Assembly: GCF_000430845.1 (NCBI RefSeq) | Contig: NZ_AUMU01000010.1 | Coordinates: 62,001 to 126,000, forward strand | Reading direction: 5' to 3' | Source of the DNA: Chryseobacterium gregarium DSM 19109 | GTDB lineage: Bacteria; Bacteroidota; Bacteroidia; Flavobacteriales; Weeksellaceae | DNA: 64,000 nt | In this document: one piece after another, positions 52,201-61,928 of the stretch | Layout of the letters: each line of letters begins with the position of its first letter | Position numbering within the stretch: position 1 is the first letter of the stretch | Position numbers and translations under genes: made by a program | Notes under the pieces: model-generated | Databases searched by the model: none | What the model saw: the letters and a program-made list of their open reading frames with translations, nothing else | Told to the model about the DNA's origin: nothing

Positions 52201-53592
52201 TTACTCTACTTCTTCAAAGAATTTTTTTACTTTTTCCATCAGCGACTGTCCGAAAGTCAGTTTTGCCGCTCTTTTTTCCCTCTGTTCGCTTATTATATCC
52301 TGCTGCAGAACGGTTTCAGCCTGCTGCATAGCTGCCGGTGTTTCACTCGGAACCGCTACGGTTTCAGCATCGGATGATGCCTCAGCCTGTTCCTCAATGA
52401 GTTCCTGCACCTCAGCATTCTGCTTTTTATCCCTGATCTTCAAACTTTCCATTAAGAGTCCGATTGAAGTGGCATATTCGGGGCCTTTAAGATACTGATT
52501 TTTATCGTTAGCAATGTATTCATTTGCAAAACCTATTCTGCTGTCAAAACCGGTTGTATAATTGGCGAGCTGTCTGAGGTGTTTCAGGTTAGAACCGCCA
52601 CCTGTAAGGACAATGCCGGCAATCAGTTTTTTCTTCTGTTCGAATGCGCCGTAGGCTTTAAGCTCCGTATTGACCATTTCCAGAATTTCTTCTACCCTCG
52701 CATTGATAATCTGTGCCAAAGTTTTCAGGGAAATTTCCTTATCCGGTCTTCCGTGAAGCCCGGGGATGGTTACATAGGTACTGTCTTTTTCCAGCTCAGG
52801 AACTGCAGAACCAAATTTTACCTTCAGTTGCTCCGCGTGCTTCTCAATGATTGAGCAGCCTTCTTTGATGTCGTCCGTAATAATTCCGCCGCCGTAAGGA
52901 ATAACACAGGTATGGCGGATGATATTATCTTTAAAGATCGCAATATCCGTAGTTCCTCCACCGATGTCTACGATTGCTACACCAGCTTCTTTTTCTTCTT
53001 TGGTAAGTACGGCTTCTGAAGAAGCCAGGGGTTCCAGGGTAAGGGCTTCCATTTCCAGGCCTGCCTCACGGACGCATCTTGCGATGTTCCGGATGCTTCC
53101 CATCTGTCCCACGACCACATGGAAATTTGCTTCCAAACGTTTTCCGTGCATCCCGACAGGCTCCTGAATTTCACCTTCGGAATCCACTTTATACTCCTGG
53201 GGGAGAACATGTATAATTTCTTCGCCGGGAAGCATGACCAGTTTTTTTACCTGATCTTTTAATGCTTCAATATCATCATCTGTGATGAACTTGTCGGGAT
53301 GTTCACGCATAATATAATCGGAGTGCTGCAGAGAACGGATGTGTTTTCCTGCAATTCCTACCGTTACTTTACGGATCGGAACTCCTGCGCTGGTCTGTGC
53401 TTCAGAAACAGCCGCTTTGATTGAATTAATGGTCTGCGAAATGTTATTCACAATACCTTTGTGAACACCAAGACTCTTAGCCTTCCCTACACCGAGAACC
53501 TCTATTTTCCCGTGTGCATTCCTCCTTCCGACAATCGCGACAATTTTCGTTGTCCCGATGTCCAGACCTACTGAATACTCTTGATTTTCCAT
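52201..53592 (-). CDS. ftsA: Cell division actin-like protein FtsA
   Basis: A 463-residue actin-fold protein. It begins with SVGLDIGTTKIVAIVG (7-22), a phosphate-1 motif, and shows IVDIGGGTTDIAIF near 209-222 and ILTGGGSNLKHLRQ near 329. The C-terminal helix (KVKKFFEEVE) is the amphipathic membrane-targeting sequence. It tethers FtsZ to the membrane and recruits downstream division proteins. It is longer than E. coli FtsA because of a Glu/Ala-rich linker near 400-445. Confidence 0.97.
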   Translation of the reverse strand: MENQEYSVGLDIGTTKIVAIVGRRNAHGKIEVLGVGKAKSLGVHKGIVNNISQTINSIKAAVSEAQTSAGVPIRKVTVGIAGKHIRSLQHSDYIMREHPDKFITDDDIEALKDQVKKLVMLPGEEIIHVLPQEYKVDSEGEIQEPVGMHGKRLEANFHVVVGQMGSIRNIARCVREAGLEMEALTLEPLASSEAVLTKEEKEAGVAIVDIGGGTTDIAIFKDNIIRHTCVIPYGGGIITDDIKEGCSIIEKHAEQLKVKFGSAVPELEKDSTYVTIPGLHGRPDKEISLKTLAQIINARVEEILEMVNTELKAYGAFEQKKKLIAGIVLTGGGSNLKHLRQLANYTTGFDSRIGFANEYIANDKNQYLKGPEYATSIGLLMESLKIRDKKQNAEVQELIEEQAEASSDAETVAVPSETPAAMQQAETVLQQDIISEQREKRAAKLTFGQSLMEKVKKFFEEVE

Positions 53593-53680
53593 TGTTTATA
53601 CCGATTTGATTTTTTATTCTTTTTTCAGATGTAACAGTCTATTGTCCTATCCTTTTTTAATTGTCCCTAACTGACAATTA

Positions 53681-54643
53681 TTATTCAATCTTAACTTTTG
53701 CTTTTGTTTTCGGTTTTTCAACCGGTATTTTTTTCTCTTGTTTTTTTGTTTTCTTTGGCTTGACTATGGTTTTTGGTTTTTTTGAAATGGCAATCGGTTT
53801 TTTAGTCTGTTCTTTGACTTCAGTTGATTTCGGCTTATCTTCTGTTTTTTTCATAGGAATAAGCGGGACTTTCGCAAACTCTTTATTCCCCGCTTTTAAA
53901 ATACTGTCATTATCCTTAAAATAAGGATTCAGCGTAGTGACAATCTGATTCTGATATTTTACGGATACCATATTGTATTTTTCAGGGTCCTGAAACACCA
54001 GATATTTTTCCACAAATGTTTTAAATCCTTTTACTTTAAATTCAATATTGTCTAAATCTCCTATTTCCACTTTATAATTTCCTTCACTGGTCAGAAGATT
54101 ATAATCGCCGTTGTCTTTTGAAATCCCGATGAAATATTTTTTGCTGAAATCATCTTTATCGATTTTCTCAACGAGTTCAGCCAGCTTTTCATATTCATCT
54201 TTTTTTATATTCCCTGTTACCAGCATGCAGGGATGAGAATAGGTTTTCGAGATTGGAAATTCGGTTCCTTTTTCATCCACATAAAAATCCCTGCCGTTTG
54301 TATTTAACCTGAAAACCGGAACTCTCTGTATGATGTCGAGGTTTAATTTCCCGTTTAGGTTTAAATATACATTAGCACTGTCTACGGCCGGAAGTGCATT
54401 GATTTTCTTTTCCAGTGCGGGGATATCTAAAGCCCCGACTTTTCCTGAAGGGTTTTCTTTTTTTACAATTTCGCGGATATCTTTTTCATCAATAAAGTAC
54501 ACCGGCATCTTGTCACTCATTTTTACAGAAATTTTATCGTCCGTAATCTTCTGACCGCTGAATTTTTTCAGAGAGAAGCTCAGCAGAAACCCGAGAATGA
54601 TTACTGTGACGGCAATTTTTAATATTCTGTATTTATTCTTCAT
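53681..54643 (-). CDS. ftsQ: Cell division protein FtsQ/DivIB
   Basis: A 320-residue bitopic membrane protein. One transmembrane segment (about 8-25, LKIAVTVIILGFLLSFSL) is followed by a POTRA-like domain (about 30-110) and a beta domain. The last 50 residues are strikingly basic and repetitive (KPKTIVKPKKTKKQEKK). Similarity to proteobacterial FtsQ is low, but position between murC and ftsA together with topology identifies it. It belongs to the FtsQLB divisome complex. Confidence 0.87.
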   Translation of the reverse strand: MKNKYRILKIAVTVIILGFLLSFSLKKFSGQKITDDKISVKMSDKMPVYFIDEKDIREIVKKENPSGKVGALDIPALEKKINALPAVDSANVYLNLNGKLNLDIIQRVPVFRLNTNGRDFYVDEKGTEFPISKTYSHPCMLVTGNIKKDEYEKLAELVEKIDKDDFSKKYFIGISKDNGDYNLLTSEGNYKVEIGDLDNIEFKVKGFKTFVEKYLVFQDPEKYNMVSVKYQNQIVTTLNPYFKDNDSILKAGNKEFAKVPLIPMKKTEDKPKSTEVKEQTKKPIAISKKPKTIVKPKKTKKQEKKIPVEKPKTKAKVKIE

Positions 54644-54728
54644 AATTTATGTACGATTCTTCCGCGTACAAAGCATAATGTAATTTATATAATTTATTTC
54701 TTTCCGCTCCCGTACAAAATGTTTTTTT

Positions 54729-56099
54729 TTACAATGTACTCTCTGCGGAATTCAGCCATCCGTAAATAGGATCATACAGGGTGTCTATGTTTCCTGCACC
54801 TATCGTGAGAATGATCTCAAATTCTTTTTCTTTTATTTTACCGAAGGCATCATTTAATGAGGATACTTCCTTTTGGCCTAATGTTATTTTTTCGGATAAC
54901 CATTCGGATGTAATACCCTGATAGTTTTCCTGAAGCTCGCGCGCCGGGTAGATATCCAGCAGAATCAATTCATCGGCCTGGCTTAAACTTTCTGCAAATC
55001 CGTCTGCAAAATCCCTTGTCCTGCTGAACAGGTGCGGCTGGAAAATCACCAGTAATTTCTTTTCAGGATAAAAAGTCCGGATCGAGCTTATGACAGCATT
55101 GATCTCTGTAGGATGATGCGCATAATCGTCGATATATATTTTACCGTTTTGGCAGTTGTGTTTTGTATATCTCCTTTTAATTCCTTTAAATCCGGCAATG
55201 GCTTTCTTCAATGTTTCAAAATCCACTCCCAGATTATGAAGAATAGCCAGCGCTACCGTTGCATTTTCAACATTATGGATTCCGGGAATCTCCCAGATAA
55301 AATCTTTTACCGTTTCTTCAGGGGTATGGAAATCAAAATAGATCTTGTCATTCTCCATCCGTAGATGATCAGAATAATAGTCGGCTTCTTCGTTCACGGC
55401 ATACGTCAGATGAGGTTTTCCGATTTCAATTCCTTTCCTGACAAAAAGCTGCCGGTCATTCGGAACCAAGGCTGCAAATTGTCTGAAGCCCTCTTCAATG
55501 GTATCTTTATCACCGTAAATATCAAGATGGTCAGCATCAGTAGAAGTAATTACCGCCCAGTCCGGCAAAAGGCTCAGGAAACTCCGGTCGTATTCGTCCG
55601 CTTCTACTACAGCATATTCTGAGCCGTTATACAGGAAATTTGATTTAAAATTCTCAGAAATCCCTCCTAAAAAGCATGAAAAAGGCAGATCTGCTTCTTT
55701 GCACAAATGAGAAACCAAGGTAGACGTTGTGGTCTTCCCATGGGTTCCGGCAACGGCAATACAGTCTGTGTTCTCAGTAATCATCCCTAAGACTTTCGCA
55801 CGCTTAAGCACTTCAAACTGATTTTCAGTGAAATAATTCAGGATGTCCAGCTTTTTAATGGCGGGAGTATAGATGACCAATGTGTTTTCTTGCTGAAGTG
55901 AAGTGATGTTTTCATCAATGACATCTTCAAAAACAATATCAATTCCTTCGTTCATTAAAACCTGAGTAAGCTTGGTATTAGTTTTGTCATAACCACAAAC
56001 ATTTTTGCCCGAAGCATGGAAATAACGTGCCAAAGCACTCATTCCGATACCTCCGATTCCAACGAAGTAAAAATTCTGATATGTTTCTAAACGGTTCAT
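54729..56099 (-). CDS. murC: UDP-N-acetylmuramate-L-alanine ligase
   Basis: A 456-residue Mur ligase. The N-terminal Rossmann motif is FVGIGGIGMSALA (12-24), the ATP P-loop AGTHGKTTTST near 116-126, and the lower motif DDYAHHPTEI near 328. It adds L-Ala to UDP-MurNAc in the cytoplasm, the first peptide step of peptidoglycan precursor synthesis. It lies between murG and ftsQ, with spaces of about 50 and 85 bases. Confidence 0.97.
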   Translation of the reverse strand: MNRLETYQNFYFVGIGGIGMSALARYFHASGKNVCGYDKTNTKLTQVLMNEGIDIVFEDVIDENITSLQQENTLVIYTPAIKKLDILNYFTENQFEVLKRAKVLGMITENTDCIAVAGTHGKTTTSTLVSHLCKEADLPFSCFLGGISENFKSNFLYNGSEYAVVEADEYDRSFLSLLPDWAVITSTDADHLDIYGDKDTIEEGFRQFAALVPNDRQLFVRKGIEIGKPHLTYAVNEEADYYSDHLRMENDKIYFDFHTPEETVKDFIWEIPGIHNVENATVALAILHNLGVDFETLKKAIAGFKGIKRRYTKHNCQNGKIYIDDYAHHPTEINAVISSIRTFYPEKKLLVIFQPHLFSRTRDFADGFAESLSQADELILLDIYPARELQENYQGITSEWLSEKITLGQKEVSSLNDAFGKIKEKEFEIILTIGAGNIDTLYDPIYGWLNSAESTL

Positions 56100-56148
56100 T
56101 ATATAAATTCGATATTTTTAGATTCAAGATTTGAGAGTATTCCCTGTC

Positions 56149-57252
56149 TCATACCTTTAGGCCTATTTTATTTATGATGTCATCCACAATCTCTTTTGCA
56201 GCATCAGGCTTGGCAAAATAGGTGAGATTTTCAGACATTTCTTTTCTTATATTTTCATTTTCGCAGATTTCTGATAACGTATTCCAGAATTTTTCCTGCA
56301 TTTCAGAGTCCTTTACCATTCGGGCGGCATCTTTTTCCACCAGATTCATGGCATTCTTAGTCTGATGGTCTTCCGCTGCAAAGGGGAAGGGAACCAATAT
56401 GACCGGCTTCTGCGCTACGGTCAGCTCTGAAATGGCGATGGCACCCGCTCTTGAGACAATAACATCGGCTGCTGAATAGGCGGTTTCCATATCTTTGATG
56501 AATTCTTTCAGCTGGATGGATGCCGGAAGCTGCAGGCCGCAAGATAACTCATTATAGTCCAGTTTCCCGGTCTGCCAGATCAGCTGATATCCTTTTTCTT
56601 TAAGACGTTCAAGATTTTCTTTCCAGCCGTTATTCAATGTTCTGGACCCTAAAGAACCACCGACTGAAAGAATCGTCAGCCTGTCTTTATCAAGGCCCAT
56701 TTTTTCTTTTGCCTGAGCAGTAGCCTGCATTCCTGATACAATCGCCGAACGGATCGGATTGCCCAGAAACCTTATTTTATCAGCCGGAAAGCCTTCAACT
56801 TCAGGATAAGCGGTAAAGACCGTTTTCGCTTTTTTACTTAAAATCTTATTCGTTACACCTGCATATGCATTCTGTTCCTGAATAAAAATAGGGATTCCCA
56901 GCCTGCTTGCTTCATATAATGCCGGTCCGCTTGCGAAACCGCCGGTCCCGATGGCAAAATCCGGAGCGAATTTTTTAATAATTCTTTTTGACCGGGATAA
57001 GCTCTTTAAAATTTTAAAAGGCAGACCCAGGTTTGAAAGCATATTTCCTCTGTTGATTCCTGCGATATCGATTCCTTCAATGGTATACCCGGCCTGCGGA
57101 ACTTTTTCCATTTCCATTTTTCCGTTGGCCCCGATGAACAAAAACTCAGCATTCGGAAATCTTTTTCTGATCTCGTCTGCAATAGCAATAGCCGGGAAGA
57201 TATGTCCTCCTGTCCCGCCGCCGCTCAATAATACTTTTAGTTTTTTATTCAT
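56149..57252 (-). CDS. murG: UDP-GlcNAc:lipid I glycosyltransferase
   Basis: A 367-residue MurG. The start at 57252 (MNKKLKVLLSGGGTGGHIFPA) is preferred over an ATG 11 codons upstream, which would overlap the preceding small ORF. The glycine loop SGGGTGGHIFPAIAIADE (9-26) and ILSVGGSLGSRTLN near 195 bind the substrates, and RAGAIAISELTVAQKP near 264 binds UDP-GlcNAc. It makes lipid II at the inner face of the membrane. Confidence 0.97.
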   Translation of the reverse strand: MNKKLKVLLSGGGTGGHIFPAIAIADEIRKRFPNAEFLFIGANGKMEMEKVPQAGYTIEGIDIAGINRGNMLSNLGLPFKILKSLSRSKRIIKKFAPDFAIGTGGFASGPALYEASRLGIPIFIQEQNAYAGVTNKILSKKAKTVFTAYPEVEGFPADKIRFLGNPIRSAIVSGMQATAQAKEKMGLDKDRLTILSVGGSLGSRTLNNGWKENLERLKEKGYQLIWQTGKLDYNELSCGLQLPASIQLKEFIKDMETAYSAADVIVSRAGAIAISELTVAQKPVILVPFPFAAEDHQTKNAMNLVEKDAARMVKDSEMQEKFWNTLSEICENENIRKEMSENLTYFAKPDAAKEIVDDIINKIGLKV

Positions 57253-57262
57253 TGTATCGGTT

Positions 57263-57505
57263 TTAAGCTGTAGGCTGATTTTCAATCAGATCAATAAATT
57301 CTACATCGACCAAAATTTCATTTTTACCATCAATATTCTTTTTCGATATAACTTTTACGGTATACATACCATCATTAAGCTCTATAACTTCGCCGACTTC
57401 CAATTTAAAAGTCTCAAGAAAACTGATGATATTTTCGCTGGTGTCAATCACCACCGGGTTTTCTGAATTTTTGTTATCGGTAAAAGTAATTTTTCTTATG
57501 TCCAT
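57263..57505 (-). CDS. Small protein of 80 residues inside the dcw cluster, function unknown
   Basis: An 80-residue acidic, soluble protein (DIRKITFTDNKNSENPVVID at residues 2-21; SFLETFKLEVGEVIEL near 29-44). No signal peptide, membrane segment or known motif is seen. It begins 11 bases after the ftsW stop codon and ends 10 bases before the murG start, so it is almost surely translated with them. It may be a divisome or cell-wall accessory factor specific to this lineage. Confidence 0.75.
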   Translation of the reverse strand: MDIRKITFTDNKNSENPVVIDTSENIISFLETFKLEVGEVIELNDGMYTVKVISKKNIDGKNEILVDVEFIDLIENQPTA

Positions 57506-57516
57506 TTTGTTTTTTT

Positions 57517-58755
57517 TTAAGCGATATCGTTTATTTCTGCAATGCTTTGTTTTTTGCCCATGCCTTCTTCATCGTAAATCTGTATTCTTGAGCTGATATT
57601 TAAAATAATTCCCAGCTGCAGATAGGTGACAAGCATTGAGGTTCCTCCGTAACTGATCAGGGGCAGCGGTTGTCCTGTCACCGGAATCAGATTAACGGCA
57701 ACGGCAATATTGACCGAGAGCTGTATGAAAATCATCACACCGAGACTGAGTACCAGCAATGACCCGAAGAAGGCCGGCATTTTGCTGGCGATCATGACAA
57801 TACGGATCATCATAATGAGATATAAGCTGACCAGGAATGCGGCACCGATTACCCCGTATTCTTCAACAATGACTGCGAAAATAAAATCGGATGCCGATTG
57901 CGGAAGCATCTGTTTCAGAGCGCTTTTTCCTGGGCCCATTCCTGTAATCCCACCATGAACAATGGCCGCTTTTGCCTGCATGACCTGATAATTCTTTGCT
58001 TTTAAGCTTTCATCGTCAACATCGGCTGTTTTTGCTTTGCTTGAGGTAAAAGTCTCAATACGGCTCATCCACGTGTGGACCCGGTTTCCGCCGATTAAAT
58101 TGGTATTTAAGGCAATGATCAAGAACAATACAATGGCGATAAATGATGAGGAAATAAACCCTGCAATATATTTCCAGTGTAACTGTCCTACTATCAGGAC
58201 GATAACGGAAACCAATAATATCATTAAGGCTGTGGAACCGTTATCTTTGGCAACCAGTACAAAAACCAGTAAAATAGGCCCGAAAATATACATAATGTTC
58301 TCAATCGGAAGCCTTTCCCGGGTAATTTTCTTTGTCAGATACCGGCAGAGATAAATAATCAACATTAAAAATGCGAAAGAAGACGGCTGGAATGAAATCG
58401 GGGTCCCGGGAATTTTCAGCCATCTCGAAGCACTGGCTCCGTCAATGGTCTGCCCGGTGAACATCGTGATGATTAAAAGCACAACCATTAAGCCGAGCAT
58501 GATGCTGCTAAGCTTGCCGATGTATTCATATTTCACCATTCCGACTACCCTCATGATCGCCAGTCCCAGGACAACAAAGAACATATGCTTGATCACGTGA
58601 CCGGTTGTGGTCCCGTTATTCACGATATATTCCAGATTTGAACTTGCAGAATATACCGGGAAGATAGAGAAAATGGAGATCACAAGAATGACCATCCAAA
58701 GTACTTTATCGCCCTTCAGGAATTCAAATCTGTTGTCTGTGTCTTGTTCGTTCAT
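57517..58755 (-). CDS. ftsW: Lipid II polymerase FtsW (SEDS family)
   Basis: A 412-residue membrane protein with about ten transmembrane helices. SEDS motifs are visible as ISFQPSSFAFLMLIIYL near 133 and GQPLPLISYGGTSML near 359-373. The start at 58755 (MNEQDTDNRFEFLKGD) leaves a cytoplasmic lead-in like its homologues; an ATG 18 codons upstream, 2 bases after the murD stop, is possible but adds an atypical extension. It polymerises septal glycan together with FtsI. Confidence 0.93.
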   Translation of the reverse strand: MNEQDTDNRFEFLKGDKVLWMVILVISIFSIFPVYSASSNLEYIVNNGTTTGHVIKHMFFVVLGLAIMRVVGMVKYEYIGKLSSIMLGLMVVLLIITMFTGQTIDGASASRWLKIPGTPISFQPSSFAFLMLIIYLCRYLTKKITRERLPIENIMYIFGPILLVFVLVAKDNGSTALMILLVSVIVLIVGQLHWKYIAGFISSSFIAIVLFLIIALNTNLIGGNRVHTWMSRIETFTSSKAKTADVDDESLKAKNYQVMQAKAAIVHGGITGMGPGKSALKQMLPQSASDFIFAVIVEEYGVIGAAFLVSLYLIMMIRIVMIASKMPAFFGSLLVLSLGVMIFIQLSVNIAVAVNLIPVTGQPLPLISYGGTSMLVTYLQLGIILNISSRIQIYDEEGMGKKQSIAEINDIA

Positions 58756-58810
58756 AATACTGTATTCATGTAAACTGTCAAAATAAATTGTATTTTTTAC
58801 AACCGACATT

Positions 58811-60148
58811 TTACATTTCGCTTATTTTTGATACCTGCTCTTTAAACTGACGGCCCCTGTCTTCATAGCTTTTGAATAAATCAAAGCTGGCACAGCAGGG
58901 AGAGAGTAAAACGGTATCTCCTTTTTTAGTCAGCGATTTTGAGATCTTTACGGCTTCTTCCATGCTTGAGGTATCGTATATAAATTCTTTCTTATTCTTA
59001 AAGAAATCTATAATCTTCTGGTTGTCGATTCCTAAGCAGACAATGGCTTTTACTTTTCTTTTGACTAAATCTTCAATTTCGGTATAGTCATTCCCTTTAT
59101 CCAGACCTCCAACGATCCAGACCGTCGGCGTCTTCATGCTTTCTAATGCATAATAGGTGGCATTGACGTTGGTTGCCTTACTGTCATTGATATATTTTAC
59201 ACCGTCGGTTTCGGCAACAAATTCCAGCCGATGCTCTACTGCCTGAAACGTCATTAATGAATTCCTGATGCTTTCATTGTTGATTTCCAGTATTTTACCG
59301 GCAATAGATGCGGCTAAGCTGTTCGCTACGTTATGGTTGCCCAAAAGAGATAATTCTTCCGCTTTCATGGAAAACCTGTCCTGCAGCTGTACCACAATCA
59401 GATCTTCATCGATAAAACCTCCTTCAGACAGTTTCTCCTTTGTTGAAAAAGGGATCATTTTTGCTTTGATTTCCAGCTTTTCCAGCAGGCTCTTGCTCAT
59501 TTGATCATCCTTATTGTAGACGAAAAAATTATCATTTTCCTGGTTTTCCGTAATCCTGAATTTCGCCAAAGCATATTCTTCATAATTATAATTGTACTGA
59601 TCCAGGTGATCCTGAGACAGATTCAGCAATAAAGAAATATAAGGCCTGAAATTCTGAATGTCATCCAGCTGGAAAGAGCTTACTTCCAGCACATAATATT
59701 CATGGTTTTCATCGGCAACCTGCTTTGCGAAACTGTAGCCGATGTTTCCGCCTAACCCTACATTAAGACCGTCATTTTTCAGAATATGATAGATGAGTGA
59801 CGTTGTTGTTGTTTTTCCGTTGCTGCCTGTGATCGCAATGATTTTAGCATCTGTAAATTCAGAAGCAAACTCAATTTCAGAAGAAATCCTGATCCCCTGG
59901 TCATGAATTTTATAGATGATCTCCGCTTTTTTCGGGATTCCCGGACTTTTTACGATCCAGTCTGCACTTAAAATTTTTTCTTCGTTGTGATTCCCTTCTT
60001 CAAACTCAATGTCATTGTCAGTAAGAAACAGCTTATAGTTATCCTTAATGGCTCCTTTGTCTGAAAGAAAAACTTCCAGGCCCTGTTTCTTGGCCAGATA
60101 AGCAGCTCCGCATCCGCTTTCCCCTCCTCCTAAAACAACTATTTTCAT
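58811..60148 (-). CDS. murD: UDP-MurNAc-L-alanine:D-glutamate ligase
   Basis: A 445-residue Mur ligase. N-terminal MKIVVLGGGESGCGAAYLA (1-19) chooses the start; the ATP loop ITGSNGKTTTTSL is near 106, and the INDSKATNVNAT motif near 310 and C-terminal LSPCCASFD near 421 are typical. It adds D-Glu to UDP-MurNAc-L-Ala. Minus-strand neighbour of mraY (77-base gap) and ftsW. Confidence 0.97.
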   Translation of the reverse strand: MKIVVLGGGESGCGAAYLAKKQGLEVFLSDKGAIKDNYKLFLTDNDIEFEEGNHNEEKILSADWIVKSPGIPKKAEIIYKIHDQGIRISSEIEFASEFTDAKIIAITGSNGKTTTTSLIYHILKNDGLNVGLGGNIGYSFAKQVADENHEYYVLEVSSFQLDDIQNFRPYISLLLNLSQDHLDQYNYNYEEYALAKFRITENQENDNFFVYNKDDQMSKSLLEKLEIKAKMIPFSTKEKLSEGGFIDEDLIVVQLQDRFSMKAEELSLLGNHNVANSLAASIAGKILEINNESIRNSLMTFQAVEHRLEFVAETDGVKYINDSKATNVNATYYALESMKTPTVWIVGGLDKGNDYTEIEDLVKRKVKAIVCLGIDNQKIIDFFKNKKEFIYDTSSMEEAVKISKSLTKKGDTVLLSPCCASFDLFKSYEDRGRQFKEQVSKISEM

Positions 60149-60225
60149 ATTTATTTTTGATTTAATGACTGAAAAATTTAAATGATTCAAAAATTATTAA
60201 ATGCTTAAATATTTCAATTAATTTC

Positions 60226-61467
60226 TTATCTCATTTTTAATGTAATCAAACATACAATGGCCAGCATAACACCAATGATAATCATCCTGTTAACGATTTT
60301 ACTTTCGTGAAAACCACCTTTCTGATAATGATGGTGCAGCGGTGACATTCTGAATAACCTGTTGCCCTGGGCATATTCTATCCCGAATTTTCTTTTTCTG
60401 TATTTAAATACAATAACCTGAAGCATCACAGAAACATTTTCTATCAGGAAAATCCCGCATAATACAGGGATCATTAATTCTTTTCTTAAAATAATGGCTA
60501 AAACGGCAATCACGCCGCCCAGCATCAAGCTTCCTGTGTCGCCCATAAAAACCTGGGCAGGATAGGTGTTGTACCAGAAAAAACCGATGACAGCTCCTAC
60601 CATCGCGACCACAAAAATGGTGGTTTCCCCCATATTCGGAAGGAACATGATGTTAAGGTAATCGGCGAAAATAATGTTTCCTGAAAGATAGGCAAACAGA
60701 CCCAGCGTCAGTAAAATCACCGTACTCGTCCCTGCAGCCAGACCATCAATCCCATCTGTAATATTTGCACCGTTGGAAACGGCTGTCACAATGAAAATAA
60801 CAATCGGGATAAAGACCACCCAGGCCCATTCGTGAGCATCCTTATCATTCATCCAGAATAAAATCCCGCTGTAATCAAACTCATTGTTTTTAGCAAAGGG
60901 CACCGTAGAGACGGCAATTTTCTCCGTAGGCATAAAATTCTGCTCTACATTATTGCGGTTGACCACTTTTGCATCCGAATATTTTCTCTTTACGGTAATA
61001 TCAGGATGGAAATACATCGTAATGCCTACAATCAGTCCCAGACCGACCTGTCCCACGATTTTGAATTTTCCGCTTAATCCGTCTTTGTTTTTCTTAACCT
61101 TTTTCAGATAATCATCAAGAAAGCCGATAGCACCCATCCAGATCATCGAACCCAGTAAAAGGACGATATACACATTGGTAATACGGGTAAACAGCAGAAC
61201 GGGAATAAGCGTCGCTATAATAATGATGAGCCCTCCCATGGTAGGCGTGCCTTCTTTCTGCTTCTGACCGTCCAGCCCTAAATCACGAACCAGTTCACCC
61301 ATCTGCTTTTTTCTCAGGAAGCTGATGATTCTTTTTCCGTATACCAAAGCAATGATCAGGGAAAAAAGCACTGATATGCCTGCACGGAAAGAGATGTATC
61401 TCAACAGCCCCAATCCCGGGACATGGATCCCCTGACTTGTTAAATATTCGTATAGGTAGTATAACAT
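60226..61467 (-). CDS. mraY: Phospho-MurNAc-pentapeptide translocase
   Basis: A 413-residue membrane enzyme with about ten transmembrane helices. Catalytic motifs are [17 protein letters not shown] near 115-131, [11 protein letters not shown] near 237-247 and the [11 protein letters not shown] segment near 308, with SPLHHHYQK near 373. Compared with E. coli (360 residues) it carries a loop of about 50 residues ([11 protein letters not shown] to EHEW region) between helices, as in other Bacteroidota. It makes lipid I. Confidence 0.96.
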   Translation of the reverse strand: MLYYLYEYLTSQGIHVPGLGLLRYISFRAGISVLFSLIIALVYGKRIISFLRKKQMGELVRDLGLDGQKQKEGTPTMGGLIIIIATLIPVLLFTRITNVYIVLLLGSMIWMGAIGFLDDYLKKVKKNKDGLSGKFKIVGQVGLGLIVGITMYFHPDITVKRKYSDAKVVNRNNVEQNFMPTEKIAVSTVPFAKNNEFDYSGILFWMNDKDAHEWAWVVFIPIVIFIVTAVSNGANITDGIDGLAAGTSTVILLTLGLFAYLSGNIIFADYLNIMFLPNMGETTIFVVAMVGAVIGFFWYNTYPAQVFMGDTGSLMLGGVIAVLAIILRKELMIPVLCGIFLIENVSVMLQVIVFKYRKRKFGIEYAQGNRLFRMSPLHHHYQKGGFHESKIVNRMIIIGVMLAIVCLITLKMR

Positions 61468-61494
61468 TTCTTTTGATTTGAAAATTTAATTTAT

Positions 61495-61884
61495 TTAAAA
61501 ATTTAAAGATTGAGGCCGCTCCATATTTTCACTCAAATATTTAATAAAATTTGAGATATTAGAAGAAATCTCTCTCGACAGATTAATTATTTCTTCGGCA
61601 TTATTTTCATCTCCTAACTTTAATCTTTTACTTACAATCATCATACTTCTAACTTCGGCACAACTGCCTTTTGCAATTTTTAAATATCTAATAAACTGTC
61701 GGTTATTATTATATTCTGAGCCTTCCGCAATATTGTTTGATATTGAAAAACTTGCTCTTTTTATCTGGTTATTAAATTCAAATTATTTTTCAAGGCTTTT
61801 GTTATGAATGAACTGATAAACTTTTTCTATTAAATCTAAACTTTTAATGTAAACCGGGAAATTTTCAAAATTTTTTGTCATCAT
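61495..61884 (-). pseudogene. Four-helix-bundle protein (S23/TIGR02436 family) broken by an in-frame stop
   Basis: From ATG 61884 the minus strand encodes MTKNFENFPVYIKSLDLIEK and reaches a TAA at 61785-61783 after 33 codons. Without any frame change it continues with FNNQIKRASFSISNNIAEGS, the family motif, then FIRYLKIAKGSCAEVRS, to a second stop at 61497-61495, making 130 codons in all. Family members usually read KxDF where the stop occurs. Such genes occur as stand-alone ORFs or within 23S rRNA spacers of other bacteria and bear no relation to cell-wall synthesis. The unit fills the gap between murE and mraY. Either an inactivated gene or, less likely, readthrough. Confidence 0.8.
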
Positions 61885-61928
61885 TAAATTTTTAATCTTT
61901 AAATCAATTCAATCCTTAAATCAAGCGT

